A DNA stretch of 41,820 bases from a bacterium (GTDB taxonomy: Bacteria > Patescibacteriota > Saccharimonadia > Saccharimonadales > SZUA-47): positions 1-41,820 of the forward strand of contig JAUIKH010000004.1 in NCBI GenBank assembly GCA_030430915.1, in the 5' to 3' direction. Positions 18,083 to 27,034 of this stretch are shown here, piece after piece. A program made the translations under genes and the position numbers. Below the pieces are notes generated by a model, which was not told where the DNA came from, made no database searches, and worked only from the letters and a program-made list of their open reading frames with translations. The first letter of the stretch is position 1; each line of letters begins with the position of its first letter.

Positions 18083-18111
18083 TTGACAAAAAAACAAAAT
18101 AGTATTACAAT
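18083..18111 (+). promoter_or_regulatory. Sigma70-type promoter, leaderless configuration
   Basis: TTGACA (18083-18088), 17-bp spacer, TACAAT (18106-18111), 7 nt to ATG 18119. Confidence 0.7.
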
Positions 18112-18118
18112 ATATTAA

Positions 18119-18766
18119 ATGTTTGGCAGTAATCGTAAGAGTATACCAGTAAATGAAGGCCCAGCTAGTCCAGCTGATGCCTTTTTAGGTTGTCCCAATA
18201 GAAATGTTACTCGTAGTACGTATGGTGATGAGCTTGAATTAACTTGTGTGAGATATGAAATACCTACACCTTTGAATTTTACTAAAATAACAAATGAAGC
18301 AACTAGAGATCAGATTGCACAACAACTAGGTTGCATGGGGTGTAACTACAACAGTGTTGATTATAAAGAAGTCAAAAGGTCTGATTTGATGGAAAGACTA
18401 CATCCGTCTATAACTGAGGAGTGTGGTGAATTGTATGAAAACGAACATTATTCAGAAGCCGCGATTAAAGGATTTATGACTGTAAAAGAGAGGCTTAGGG
18501 AGTTAACTGGATATGAAAGCTCTACAGATGCTTTTGGTAAAGGTGGGCTACACATAAACGGCGCGTCAGCAGAACACGTTAACCCGGACTATCAACAGGC
18601 TGCCAAGTTTTTATTAATGTCAATAGACATGTTCAGAAATGAAGGTGTTCATAGTAAGTTTGGTTCTGCATCCGGTTCACAAAGATCATATGAATTTCTT
18701 ACATTGAGTTCGCTGGCAATGAATTTATTAGAATCTACAGAACAGCCAGAAGATCCTACTTTTTAA
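18119..18766 (+). CDS. TIGR02391/Ymh-family-like protein with N-terminal Cys-rich (zinc-binding?) region
   Basis: C-terminal LHPSITEECGELYENEHYSEAAIKGFMTVKERLRELTG...NEGVHSKFG pattern; N-terminal CPNR..CVR..CMGC. Confidence 0.65.
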   Translation: MFGSNRKSIPVNEGPASPADAFLGCPNRNVTRSTYGDELELTCVRYEIPTPLNFTKITNEATRDQIAQQLGCMGCNYNSVDYKEVKRSDLMERLHPSITEECGELYENEHYSEAAIKGFMTVKERLRELTGYESSTDAFGKGGLHINGASAEHVNPDYQQAAKFLLMSIDMFRNEGVHSKFGSASGSQRSYEFLTLSSLAMNLLESTEQPEDPTF

Positions 18767-18848
18767 TTAGCTTTATAAAAACTAGGACAAGTTTAAACTA
18801 CTTAATATAGTTACGTAGTGTTCTAGTAAGTGTGTGAGTTAAATTTGA

Positions 18849-20306
18849 TTATTTGCGACTGAACTTTTTAATTTTTACTTTAGATATTTTATGATTGTCA
18901 GTTTTAGATTGAGTCACCATTTCTAATCTAATGTCGTCAATTAAACCTTTATAATTTTTTAAATATGATGTTGTAGCTCCAGATAATGCAGCATACTGCA
19001 TGTAAGGTAAAGCATCTTTAATAGCAGGCAACCCCATGACTTTTTTCATTGCACTTACTGCTCTTTTTGGACCAACTATTGATGCTGATGAAGCTAAAAA
19101 CTCTACGTTGTCTTTATAAAACGATTTTTTTTCTGCTGCTTGTTCTGAAAATCCAAAATCTATAATCCAAGGTAATTTCGTTGAATTTTCTATCATTATG
19201 TTTGCAGTACGCAAATCCTTATGAATGATTCTATTATCGTGTAATAGTTTAATCTGTTTCCAGGTATCCGTGAGCATCTTATCAGTTACTTGTGATTTGT
19301 TAAGCCTGTCTAGTCCTTTTGCATCAATCCGGTTTGTAGCTAATGCGTAGTTATTGTGTTTTATACGGTATACACCTAGAAGCTCAGGAGCACGCACCCC
19401 GGCTGAGTTCTTAGCTAGAATTGTTAGAAAGGCTTCATGTTCAATAGTTCTTTTCGGAGTAAAAGATGGAGTTTCGTCTTCTAGACGGTTATAAAGTATT
19501 CTTCTAGAAATTTTAAATAACCAATCAGCAGCGTTGTTGTCCTGGTTAAAGACTTTTACAAATACTGGCCCTTTGTCATACTTTCCAAAAAAAGGGACAG
19601 ATCCACGAGCATCAACTTTTGCTGGCTTTAGCACAAGGCCTGACAGACCGCCTTGCCTGAGCTTCATTTCTAGCTCTTTTATATCTACTGGATGGTAAAC
19701 TGAACCAAATAATAATGAAACCAGACTAAAACTAAACAATCCAACTGCATAACCTCCGACCATATCAATAGGTAGGTTAAATTCTAGATAAATTCCAGAT
19801 ATAAATACCGTAAATAAACCAAAAACTAACCATTTTCTTCGTGATCTAGACACGTAAAGCGCAAGCGTAAGAGCAGTAGCGGTGGCAACGGATGCATATA
19901 TAGAAGGAAAGTCAAAGTTAGTAAATTCGAAATGAGATAAATTATTGGTTATCTCAATACCTGAGCGCGAACTCTTAACCCAATTTTGTAGGATTACGGA
20001 TAAAATTGCTGCCAAAGTTGCTGATGTTGCCAGTCTAAAGGCTATGCTTCTACGTTTAGTGAACAGAAAGAAAAGGCTTAAAAGAAGAGCAAAGGATAGA
20101 GAGCCTAGAAATAGTGCAGTTCCAAATAAAGGCGTCAATAGACTAGGAAGATGAGAAACAATATTGAAAATAAGCACTTCTAGCGGTCCAACGCTGACAT
20201 TTGTAGCTATAAGCTCTGTCAGAAAAAACAGTAAAAATGCACCCATTGCATAAAAAACGTAAATCGGGTTCCTAGAATAGATTATTGGGTTGCTCTGCTT
20301 TTTCAT
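18849..20306 (-). CDS. Fused PAP2-like membrane domain and RIO/LPS-kinase-like protein kinase
   Basis: C-terminal LLHDNRIIHKDLRTANIMIE...PWIIDFGFS kinase motifs; N-terminal multi-TM with FDFPSIYAS and PIDMVGGYAVG reminiscent of PAP2. Confidence 0.7.
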   Translation of the reverse strand: MKKQSNPIIYSRNPIYVFYAMGAFLLFFLTELIATNVSVGPLEVLIFNIVSHLPSLLTPLFGTALFLGSLSFALLLSLFFLFTKRRSIAFRLATSATLAAILSVILQNWVKSSRSGIEITNNLSHFEFTNFDFPSIYASVATATALTLALYVSRSRRKWLVFGLFTVFISGIYLEFNLPIDMVGGYAVGLFSFSLVSLLFGSVYHPVDIKELEMKLRQGGLSGLVLKPAKVDARGSVPFFGKYDKGPVFVKVFNQDNNAADWLFKISRRILYNRLEDETPSFTPKRTIEHEAFLTILAKNSAGVRAPELLGVYRIKHNNYALATNRIDAKGLDRLNKSQVTDKMLTDTWKQIKLLHDNRIIHKDLRTANIMIENSTKLPWIIDFGFSEQAAEKKSFYKDNVEFLASSASIVGPKRAVSAMKKVMGLPAIKDALPYMQYAALSGATTSYLKNYKGLIDDIRLEMVTQSKTDNHKISKVKIKKFSRK

Positions 20307-20347
20307 TTGTCAGTAGTATCTATCAGTAAATTTTGTAAGTCAATAAA

Positions 20348-20887
20348 CTATCGTTTTATGTCTTTATATTTAAAGCGAAAAAGTATAGGTATAATTTTGT
20401 CCGGAATACTAAGTATGCGGTCAAAAAATGTTTGGCTTCCAAGTTTATTTACTAAAACAGAGGTAACACCCATCCTATTAGAGCCCCAGATATCTTGGAC
20501 TAATCTATCACCAATCATGGCTATTTGATTGGGTTTTAATCCAGACATTTCTATCAGCTTTTTGTAGTATACTTTTCTTGGTTTAAATATTTTTCGACCA
20601 TCTGAGCACATAATTCCTTTTGCTTCTATTTGTTTAGCAATGTTATTTACGTCATCAGTAAGACTTCTATTTGTGGCAATATAATAGTCGATTTTTGAAT
20701 TAATTAGACTTTCAACAACTGAACTATCAATTTTTCCACTATCTCTTGCAAGTATTGTATGATCAATATCAAAAAAACAGGCCTTTATGCCTTCTTTATG
20801 TAGGTGCATAAAATCTATATCCTTAGCAGTTTGAGACATATAAATTGGGAGGAAATTAAACTTTGATTTTCTTGAAATTACTCTCAT
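20348..20887 (-). CDS. YqeG-family HAD phosphatase
   Basis: ACFFDIDHTIL and IAMIGDRLVQDIWGSNRMG. Confidence 0.88.
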   Translation of the reverse strand: MRVISRKSKFNFLPIYMSQTAKDIDFMHLHKEGIKACFFDIDHTILARDSGKIDSSVVESLINSKIDYYIATNRSLTDDVNNIAKQIEAKGIMCSDGRKIFKPRKVYYKKLIEMSGLKPNQIAMIGDRLVQDIWGSNRMGVTSVLVNKLGSQTFFDRILSIPDKIIPILFRFKYKDIKR

Positions 20888-21140
20888 AACTTACATTGTT
20901 TCATACTTCATAGAGTCATGAAAAATGATAATAGCCATATAAGGTATTCCTAGTAATCAGTCAAAAATAATAGATTAATGATAAGTACTGAATTTCGAAA
21001 TATAACTGACTTCTGTTTTCTATTGAAATCAAGAGTATAATAAAAATATAATAAGGAGGATATTTTGATTGAAAAAAATACAGCCAAACCTGGCAATAGC
21101 TCCATAGTGACCATATTCAACATAAAAAGAAATGATAGGT

Positions 21141-21323
21141 ATGAAAAAATTAAATAAAGAATACTATTATATGGACGTTAACTTTGAAAAAAGGACATTA
21201 TTGAAGTGGGGAACCACGCAGAACGCAACTCTTACGGGCGACACAGATAATCCAAAAGTTCATAGAATATTTTTAACAAAAGGTCAGTACAATAAATTTT
21301 CTAAAAAAGTGAAAACATTATGA
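21141..21323 (+). CDS. Hypothetical small protein
   Basis: ORF MKKLNKEYYYMDVNF...; ATGA overlap with the next ORF. Confidence 0.5.
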   Translation: MKKLNKEYYYMDVNFEKRTLLKWGTTQNATLTGDTDNPKVHRIFLTKGQYNKFSKKVKTL

Positions 21324-21520
21324 GTAGATTTAAAAAAGTTCACGATGAGCTGTATATGCTTATAGAGTCAATGTCAGAAAAGGAACTATTAGAAAAGAAT
21401 GTATATAACTTTACAAGGTCATCTGATCTAGCTACTTATGTAAATTCAGCAACTGCATCACATTATCGTTCGGCAAGACACCATATAAATAAGTGGTGGA
21501 AAACAAGGTCAAACAGTTGA
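21320..21520 (+). CDS. ClbS/DfsB-like protein, C-terminal half only
   Basis: LIESMSEKELLEKNVYNFTRSSDLATYVNSATASHYRSARHHINKWWK matches the ClbS/DfsB C-terminal pattern; no N-terminal half upstream. Confidence 0.6.
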   Translation: MSRFKKVHDELYMLIESMSEKELLEKNVYNFTRSSDLATYVNSATASHYRSARHHINKWWKTRSNS

Positions 21521-21524
21521 ACCT

Positions 21525-21869
21525 ATGAGTCCGATAATAGATTTTTTAAGTAAACTGCCAAAAGAAGAAAAAAGTGCATTTCAACGGATTATTGACATAG
21601 TTAGGGAGTGTATCCCTGAAGTTAAGGATAGTTTAAGCTATGGAATGCCTACTTTAAAGATAAATGATCGGCCATTAATTGGCTTTAGCTCAAACAAGTA
21701 TGGCTTAAACATTTATCCATTTGATTCAAGAGTAATAACCGATTTAAAGAATGAACTAGATGGTTTTGAAACCTCAAAAGGCGTTATTAGGTTTACTATA
21801 GATCAGCAACTGACCGAAGAACTTATAGTCTTAATTATTGACACCAGACTTGGTTATATTAAGAAATAA
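21525..21869 (+). CDS. DUF1801/YdhG-like protein
   Basis: IPEVKDSLSYGMPTLKINDRPLIGFSSNKYGLNIYPF. Confidence 0.82.
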   Translation: MSPIIDFLSKLPKEEKSAFQRIIDIVRECIPEVKDSLSYGMPTLKINDRPLIGFSSNKYGLNIYPFDSRVITDLKNELDGFETSKGVIRFTIDQQLTEELIVLIIDTRLGYIKK

Positions 21870-21948
21870 TTCAAACTTCCTATTTAAAAAGCCAATTAAG
21901 CAAACCCCTTGTTATTATATGTTTACAAACCTAAATCAAGGAGAGCGT

Positions 21949-22278
21949 ATGTCAAAGTTTATTTTACTATATAAAGGACCTGCCACGGATCCACAAGATA
22001 TGGATGAAGAAAAAAGGAATGGAATTATGCAAGCTTGGAAAGTATGGATGGAGAATATGGGGGAAGCTTTGGTAGATGTGGGTGCACCAATGTTTAATGG
22101 AGAATCCGTTGTAGATGGTGGAAGTGAAGGTAGAGCACCGTTAATTAGTGGATATAGTATTATTCAGGCAGAAGATATTGATGCTACTAAAAAACTAGTT
22201 TTTAATCACCCATTTCTAAGTGATAAAACAGGCGAGTTTAGCGTAGAAATTTATGAACTGGCCAGTGCGCCAATGTAA
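21949..22278 (+). CDS. YCII-related domain protein
   Basis: MSKFILLYKGPATDPQDM...WMENMGEALVDVGAPM...SGYSIIQAEDIDATKKLVFNHPFL; SD aaggag before ATG 21949. Confidence 0.85.
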   Translation: MSKFILLYKGPATDPQDMDEEKRNGIMQAWKVWMENMGEALVDVGAPMFNGESVVDGGSEGRAPLISGYSIIQAEDIDATKKLVFNHPFLSDKTGEFSVEIYELASAPM

Positions 22279-22295
22279 AATTTAAATGAGAATTT

Positions 22296-22736
22296 ATGAA
22301 TAAATCTAATAATGATTTTAAACCAGAGTTAAGTCCTAAAGAGATGCTTGAGCTAGGCGTATTTGGTGGTGCATATTTTAAGACAATTCCGAAGGATTTA
22401 CCAAAAGCATGGTTTAAAAACGCAAGACTATCAAAAACAGGTAAACCAGAATCTGAACTAAACTTTTTTGAAGTTAATGCATCTCAACCGCTAAAAGTTT
22501 GGCAAGAAAAGGGCTGGATAAATCCAGTGGATCCATTGGGTTGGTTTCAATGGTATTGTCGATATTTTCAAGGTAGAAGAATTGAGGATGAAGACGACCG
22601 GCAAATTAAAAGGTGGAGGGCTATGAATAGACATATAGCACAAGTTAAAAAAGGCTGTTACTCAGGAGACCTTACCTGTCGTCGTAAACAGAGACAGGCA
22701 CTATTGCACTGGGCGATTGATAGCCGAAAACTTTAG
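22296..22736 (+). CDS. Conserved hypothetical protein
   Basis: 146 aa with dense Trp/Arg-rich C-terminus (GWFQWYCRYFQGRRIEDEDDRQIKRWRAMNRHIAQVKKGC...RRKQRQALLHWAIDSRKL). Confidence 0.7.
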   Translation: MNKSNNDFKPELSPKEMLELGVFGGAYFKTIPKDLPKAWFKNARLSKTGKPESELNFFEVNASQPLKVWQEKGWINPVDPLGWFQWYCRYFQGRRIEDEDDRQIKRWRAMNRHIAQVKKGCYSGDLTCRRKQRQALLHWAIDSRKL

Positions 22737-22737
22737 T

Positions 22738-23523
22738 TTAAACTTCAAATTCACTATCAAAATGTCTTCTACAGAAACTGCGATGAATATCTTCTCCAAC
22801 AACTTCTGCAACAATACTGCTCGCAAGTCCGTTGCCCTGCTTAATTAACTGCCTATTTTTCAGGTAGTCTTTAGACAGTCTACCCATTTTATATACGCCG
22901 TAACCTGAATAACCTGTAGCTATGGCTATAGATTCAGGTGAGGCACCTTCTCCACCCAACAAAGAGGTCAGGCTTAAAATCATTGCACCTCCAGCTACAC
23001 CTATAGCTCCAACCGCTCTAGATTGTCTGACTGATCTTTTGTCTGCTTCAGCTTGTAAATGCTCTGCAAATTCTCTCTGGGTTTGGACCATTGAAAGTTC
23101 TGTAATTAAGTGACCAATTTTCTGAGGCGTATCTTGTTTTATTTGAGAACTAATCTTCTCAATTTCGCCTTCAGGGATATCACTACCAAATATATCTATT
23201 AAGTCCATTAGTGCTCTTTCTGTAGAAGCTTCAACAGTTTTTGAATCAAGTCCTGGTGTAACAGAAGTAACCAGGCTTTTTTGTCTTCTATTCACAATTG
23301 GTCTAACTGGTTCGGTAAACTCTTCTTCCGGAACCCTTACAGTAATGTCAATACTCGGGCTGCCATCTATATTGTTATATTCATCACTACCACCTTCAAT
23401 AACAGGTGTTAAGGGGATGACTTTATAGGCTTGGTGAGCTCGTTCTGTCATGTGTAGATGTCCCCAATTGTAGGGAATACTATATTCAATTTCTGGTGTT
23501 TCATTATTTGATATTTTTTTCAT
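22738..23523 (-). CDS. Hypothetical membrane protein
   Basis: 261 aa; one hydrophobic Gly-rich segment. Confidence 0.6.
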   Translation of the reverse strand: MKKISNNETPEIEYSIPYNWGHLHMTERAHQAYKVIPLTPVIEGGSDEYNNIDGSPSIDITVRVPEEEFTEPVRPIVNRRQKSLVTSVTPGLDSKTVEASTERALMDLIDIFGSDIPEGEIEKISSQIKQDTPQKIGHLITELSMVQTQREFAEHLQAEADKRSVRQSRAVGAIGVAGGAMILSLTSLLGGEGASPESIAIATGYSGYGVYKMGRLSKDYLKNRQLIKQGNGLASSIVAEVVGEDIHRSFCRRHFDSEFEV

Positions 23524-23548
23524 TGATTTAAATCTCCTTTAAAATTAA

Positions 23549-24580
23549 TTATTGATTTGTAGTTTCTCTAAGTCTGCTGTAAAACTCGTGAATTTCAGAT
23601 ATTGTACTACTTCCATCACCAACAGCCGAAGCAACTCTTTTTATCGTTCCGTAACGTATATCTCCAGCGGCAAATAATCCGGGAATTGAAGATTCATGAC
23701 CGAATGGAGCTCTACCACCATTGGTTCTTTCAAACTCACTTAGATCATCCTCTGGAATATTTCCTCCTGTTAAAACAAATCCTCTATCGTTTTTAGCCAC
23801 ACTATCTGGTAACCAAAGGGTGTTAGGCTGAGAGCCGATCATGACCAATAGTCTGTCAGCTTGTACAATTTTCTCTTCACCATCTTCTTCTAAGGTTATG
23901 GTTTCTAAAGCGGATTTTCCATCAACAGCGGTTACAATTGTGTTAGTGTGAATTTCAACATTCGATGCTTCTTCAAGTGGTTCGATAAGGTATTCGCTCA
24001 TTTTTGCATCTAAACTATCGCCACGAATGACTATGTGCACTTTGCAATCCGTAAACTTTCTTAAATGCTGAACTGCTTGGCCTGCACTATTGGCTCCTCC
24101 TACGACGTAAATAGTTTGACCTTCAAAGTTTTCGTTTAGGTTTGGAGAGCCATATTCCACACCTCTTCCAAGCCATGCAGGAAGATTTCGTGCGTCAAGT
24201 GGACGGTTTTGCACACCCATAGCTAGAAGAACTGTTCCACCGATGAAAGATCTATGCTTATCGGTTTCTACTCTAATTCCATCTTCTGTGGTACTGACGT
24301 CTGTTGCTCGGTAGGGTGCTAGAAATTCAGTTTCAAATCTAGCGGCTTGATCAACCATTTGAAACATTAGGTCTGGACCGCTAATTCCATCTGGGAATCC
24401 AGGATAGTTTTCTATTAAAGATGAGGTACCAGCTTGGCCTCCTAACCTTGGGCTTCCTTCAAGCACTAAAGTATCAAGACCTTCAGACTCCGCATTTATA
24501 GCTGCAGCTAGGCCTGCTGGGCCACCACCAATTACAATTAGCTCATGTTGCTCTTTTTCATGAGAATTATTTTTTTGCAT
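23549..24580 (-). CDS. Thioredoxin-reductase-like FAD-dependent oxidoreductase lacking CxxC
   Basis: GGGPAGLAAAINAESEGL, NYPGFPDGISGPDL, VVGGANSAGQ, GLFAAGDIRYGTIKRVASAVGDGS; only one Cys in the whole protein. Confidence 0.9.
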   Translation of the reverse strand: MQKNNSHEKEQHELIVIGGGPAGLAAAINAESEGLDTLVLEGSPRLGGQAGTSSLIENYPGFPDGISGPDLMFQMVDQAARFETEFLAPYRATDVSTTEDGIRVETDKHRSFIGGTVLLAMGVQNRPLDARNLPAWLGRGVEYGSPNLNENFEGQTIYVVGGANSAGQAVQHLRKFTDCKVHIVIRGDSLDAKMSEYLIEPLEEASNVEIHTNTIVTAVDGKSALETITLEEDGEEKIVQADRLLVMIGSQPNTLWLPDSVAKNDRGFVLTGGNIPEDDLSEFERTNGGRAPFGHESSIPGLFAAGDIRYGTIKRVASAVGDGSSTISEIHEFYSRLRETTNQ

Positions 24581-24585
24581 ATAAA

Positions 24586-24719
24586 AACACCTCCTTTGAT
24601 GTTTAGGTTTAAGTAATTCGCCTTAGTTCGCGAGTTGCTTGTCCCTAACACTCGGAGGTGTTGGCTTGGGCAATGCTGTTTCGGTAATCAGCAGGAACAC
24701 TTTATGTCCTTACTGATTA
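24586..24719 (-). ncRNA. Structured 5' leader (riboswitch-like), copy B
   Basis: P1 CTAATCAG..CTGATTA (24713-24719 / 24685-24691), core CCGAAACAGCATTGCCCAAGC (24664-24684), anti-SD AACACCTCC (24654-24662) pairs with SD GGAGGTGTT (24586-24594). Confidence 0.7.
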
Positions 24720-25019
24720 GAGCCTCAAAATCTCCAGTAATACCTATTATAGGCTAAATATAGAATATGTCAAGTTTATTTTGTATATTATGTATATTTA
24801 CTAAAAAATAATTATCTTTTAAAATATAAGACTATTATCAAATCCAGATATGTTGTAGATGAATTAGTTGGCAGATATTCAAGGCACGCTACAATAAATG
24901 AAACAATTGCAAAAGTTATGAATTACTAGGAAGAAAGAGTTCGCAAACCGGAAGTTATTAGCAGAGACAGAGAAAAAATAGATATTAGAGCTTTGTCTGA
25001 TAACGAATCTTCGGACTAG

Positions 25020-25293
25020 CAACTAAAAGGTGTCTGTAGAGATAAAGAAGTAGCTGAGTATTTTTTTCCATATGCTGGAATGCAAGATAAAATTTTCGAG
25101 AGAGAATACCTTCCTCATGCCAAGGTGGTGTATGAATCTTGCCCAGTTCAAAAAGAGTGTCTTGAAGCCGCAATTGAAAAAAAAGGAATATGCACATGGT
25201 GGAGTATGGGGTGGTTTAAGCTCCAAAGAAATTGATAAATTAGTTAAAAATAGGGTAGCTGCTAGACAAAGACAATCTCGAAATAAATACTAA
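25020..25293 (+). pseudogene. WhiB-family regulator relic (frameshift at A8 run, upstream in-frame stops)
   Basis: Frame 0 QLKGVCRDKEVAEYFFPYAG...AKVVYESCPVQKECLEAAIEKK, then +1 frame EYAHGGVWGGLSSKEIDKLV; A8 at 25177-25184; TAG at 24927 and 25017 in the same frame. Confidence 0.8.
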
Positions 25294-25305
25294 ATATTTT
25301 AAAGA

Positions 25306-26937
25306 CTAATTTCCAGAAGTCCAATAGTCCATGACTATACTTAAATCCACCAAGCCTACACTGCCGTCTCGATTAACGTCTGCACGGGGGTACTGATTAG
25401 GTAACCATTTGTCTCTCCAATTGCCCAATAATATACTAATGTCGATTAAACCAACTGAACCATCTTCATTTATATCTGACCTAGCTTCGTAATTTGGCGG
25501 CTGGGGTGGTGTATCCGAAGTTGCGTAAGAGGCTTCAGACCACTTGCAGTAATATTTTGATTTACTACCGTCATCACATGTCACAGTTGGAGGCTCTATT
25601 ACGTATAGATTGTCTTCTTGGATTAATCCTCTCAGTAGCTTAGAGCCATCTGAATTCTCATGGAAACCTAACTGGTTCCACAGAGCCTTATCCTTAGGAT
25701 TTTCGGCACCAGAAACCTGGATACCAGCACCATAACCGCTGGTATCTACAACTATGAAACCATAATCCTTTAGCGCAGTAGCCACAATTCTAGCAGTGTT
25801 TGCCAATTTAGGATTGTTATTAAACCTTTCTTGTGAATTAATCCAACTATCAATTTCCTGAATAGACATATCTAATGCAAAACGAGTTCCTTCCGGTACA
25901 GTCTTATCTAATGTATAAAGTTGATCATATGGTGAGGATAGATAATTTGGTATTGTTTTGTCGCCGTGTTCTAATTTGCTAGCTGGCGCTAAAGCAATGC
26001 CACAAGTATTACCTTCAGCATCAGTGCCTTGCTGTGACTTAGTACAGGGTGGGCCATACATTGTATTAGGCATTGACACACCAAGAGCATGCTTGATCTC
26101 CCCTGCTAGTATTTCCTGTGGCCTAGTAAAAGTAATCATTTTGGAAAAGCCTACACCACGATCACCATGTAAGCCTTCAAATGTTCGGTAGTCAATTATA
26201 TTGCCGTCTATATCTCTCCCTATTTGAGTGCTCATAGTACATATTCTATCTTCTGGCAAAAGTGGTCCACATTTAGCATATCTATCAAAATCAGTCTTCC
26301 AATACCCCCATATTTCATATATTCTACCGTTTGATTCATCCAATATAACAATCTCGTTATCACCCGCTTGTCCAGTTAGCCAATCTGGGTTCCAGGGAAT
26401 TGGGTTATTAGGCATAGCTCTAATATTAAAAGGGTTGCTCGGATCATGCCATTTAGTGGTATCAAGATTTGATCCCCACCTGGCTGACATAACTTTGGTA
26501 GTAGTCGTGGCGTCGCTGGCCAAATATACATTTCGTGACCAGATGTTTCTAGTTCCATCTGGATCAAAAGGAGTTGGTTTAGGAAAGTCTAATCCCAATC
26601 CTAACCGACCACGCGAGTGAGCTTGCTCTGGACTACCGTCGTTGACTGTACTCCATTTGTAAAATCTTTCTGCATATTCTGCCGATTTATCATAGCGTGG
26701 CAGATCACAAACTGGTTGATTCCACACGGCATCTCCGAAAGGCACATCATAACTATAGTTTTCAACTCGATTACCACACTCTTCATCTGAGCTTGTATAG
26801 TTGCTTGTATTTTGAGGCGCGGCATTTGAGCCGGTCAACAGTAAATATCCGCTAGTTGCGAATAATCCAATAAAAGACCCCATAAGTACTAAGCTAAAGA
26901 TCCTGCTTTTTGCGATCTTTTTTAAAACAGCATTCAT
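25306..26937 (-). CDS. Secreted/membrane-anchored protein with C-terminal dockerin type I-like repeats
   Basis: Signal/TM N-terminus; DINEDGSVGLIDISILLGNW and DVNRDGSVGLVDLSIVMDYW. Confidence 0.8.
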   Translation of the reverse strand: MNAVLKKIAKSRIFSLVLMGSFIGLFATSGYLLLTGSNAAPQNTSNYTSSDEECGNRVENYSYDVPFGDAVWNQPVCDLPRYDKSAEYAERFYKWSTVNDGSPEQAHSRGRLGLGLDFPKPTPFDPDGTRNIWSRNVYLASDATTTTKVMSARWGSNLDTTKWHDPSNPFNIRAMPNNPIPWNPDWLTGQAGDNEIVILDESNGRIYEIWGYWKTDFDRYAKCGPLLPEDRICTMSTQIGRDIDGNIIDYRTFEGLHGDRGVGFSKMITFTRPQEILAGEIKHALGVSMPNTMYGPPCTKSQQGTDAEGNTCGIALAPASKLEHGDKTIPNYLSSPYDQLYTLDKTVPEGTRFALDMSIQEIDSWINSQERFNNNPKLANTARIVATALKDYGFIVVDTSGYGAGIQVSGAENPKDKALWNQLGFHENSDGSKLLRGLIQEDNLYVIEPPTVTCDDGSKSKYYCKWSEASYATSDTPPQPPNYEARSDINEDGSVGLIDISILLGNWRDKWLPNQYPRADVNRDGSVGLVDLSIVMDYWTSGN

Positions 26938-27012
26938 AAGCAGTATATTATCATATGACGTATTGTTGGATATAAATTTTGTAAGTTTTACTTATAGTCG
27001 AAAATCATATTT

Positions 27013-27034
27013 AAATCATATTTAAATATGATTT
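27013..27034. promoter_or_regulatory. 22-bp perfect palindrome plus direct half-repeat (putative operator)
   Basis: AAATCATATTTAAATATGATTT; extra AAATCATATTT copy at 27002-27012; directly upstream of AbrB-like gene. Confidence 0.6.

Noticed and set aside
24985-25226. Minus-strand ORFs over the WhiB relic
   Set aside because: Antisense of the recognisable WhiB frame; no motifs
25958-26620. Plus-strand ORFs inside the dockerin gene
   Set aside because: Antisense to a long, well-supported ORF with signal peptide and dockerin repeats
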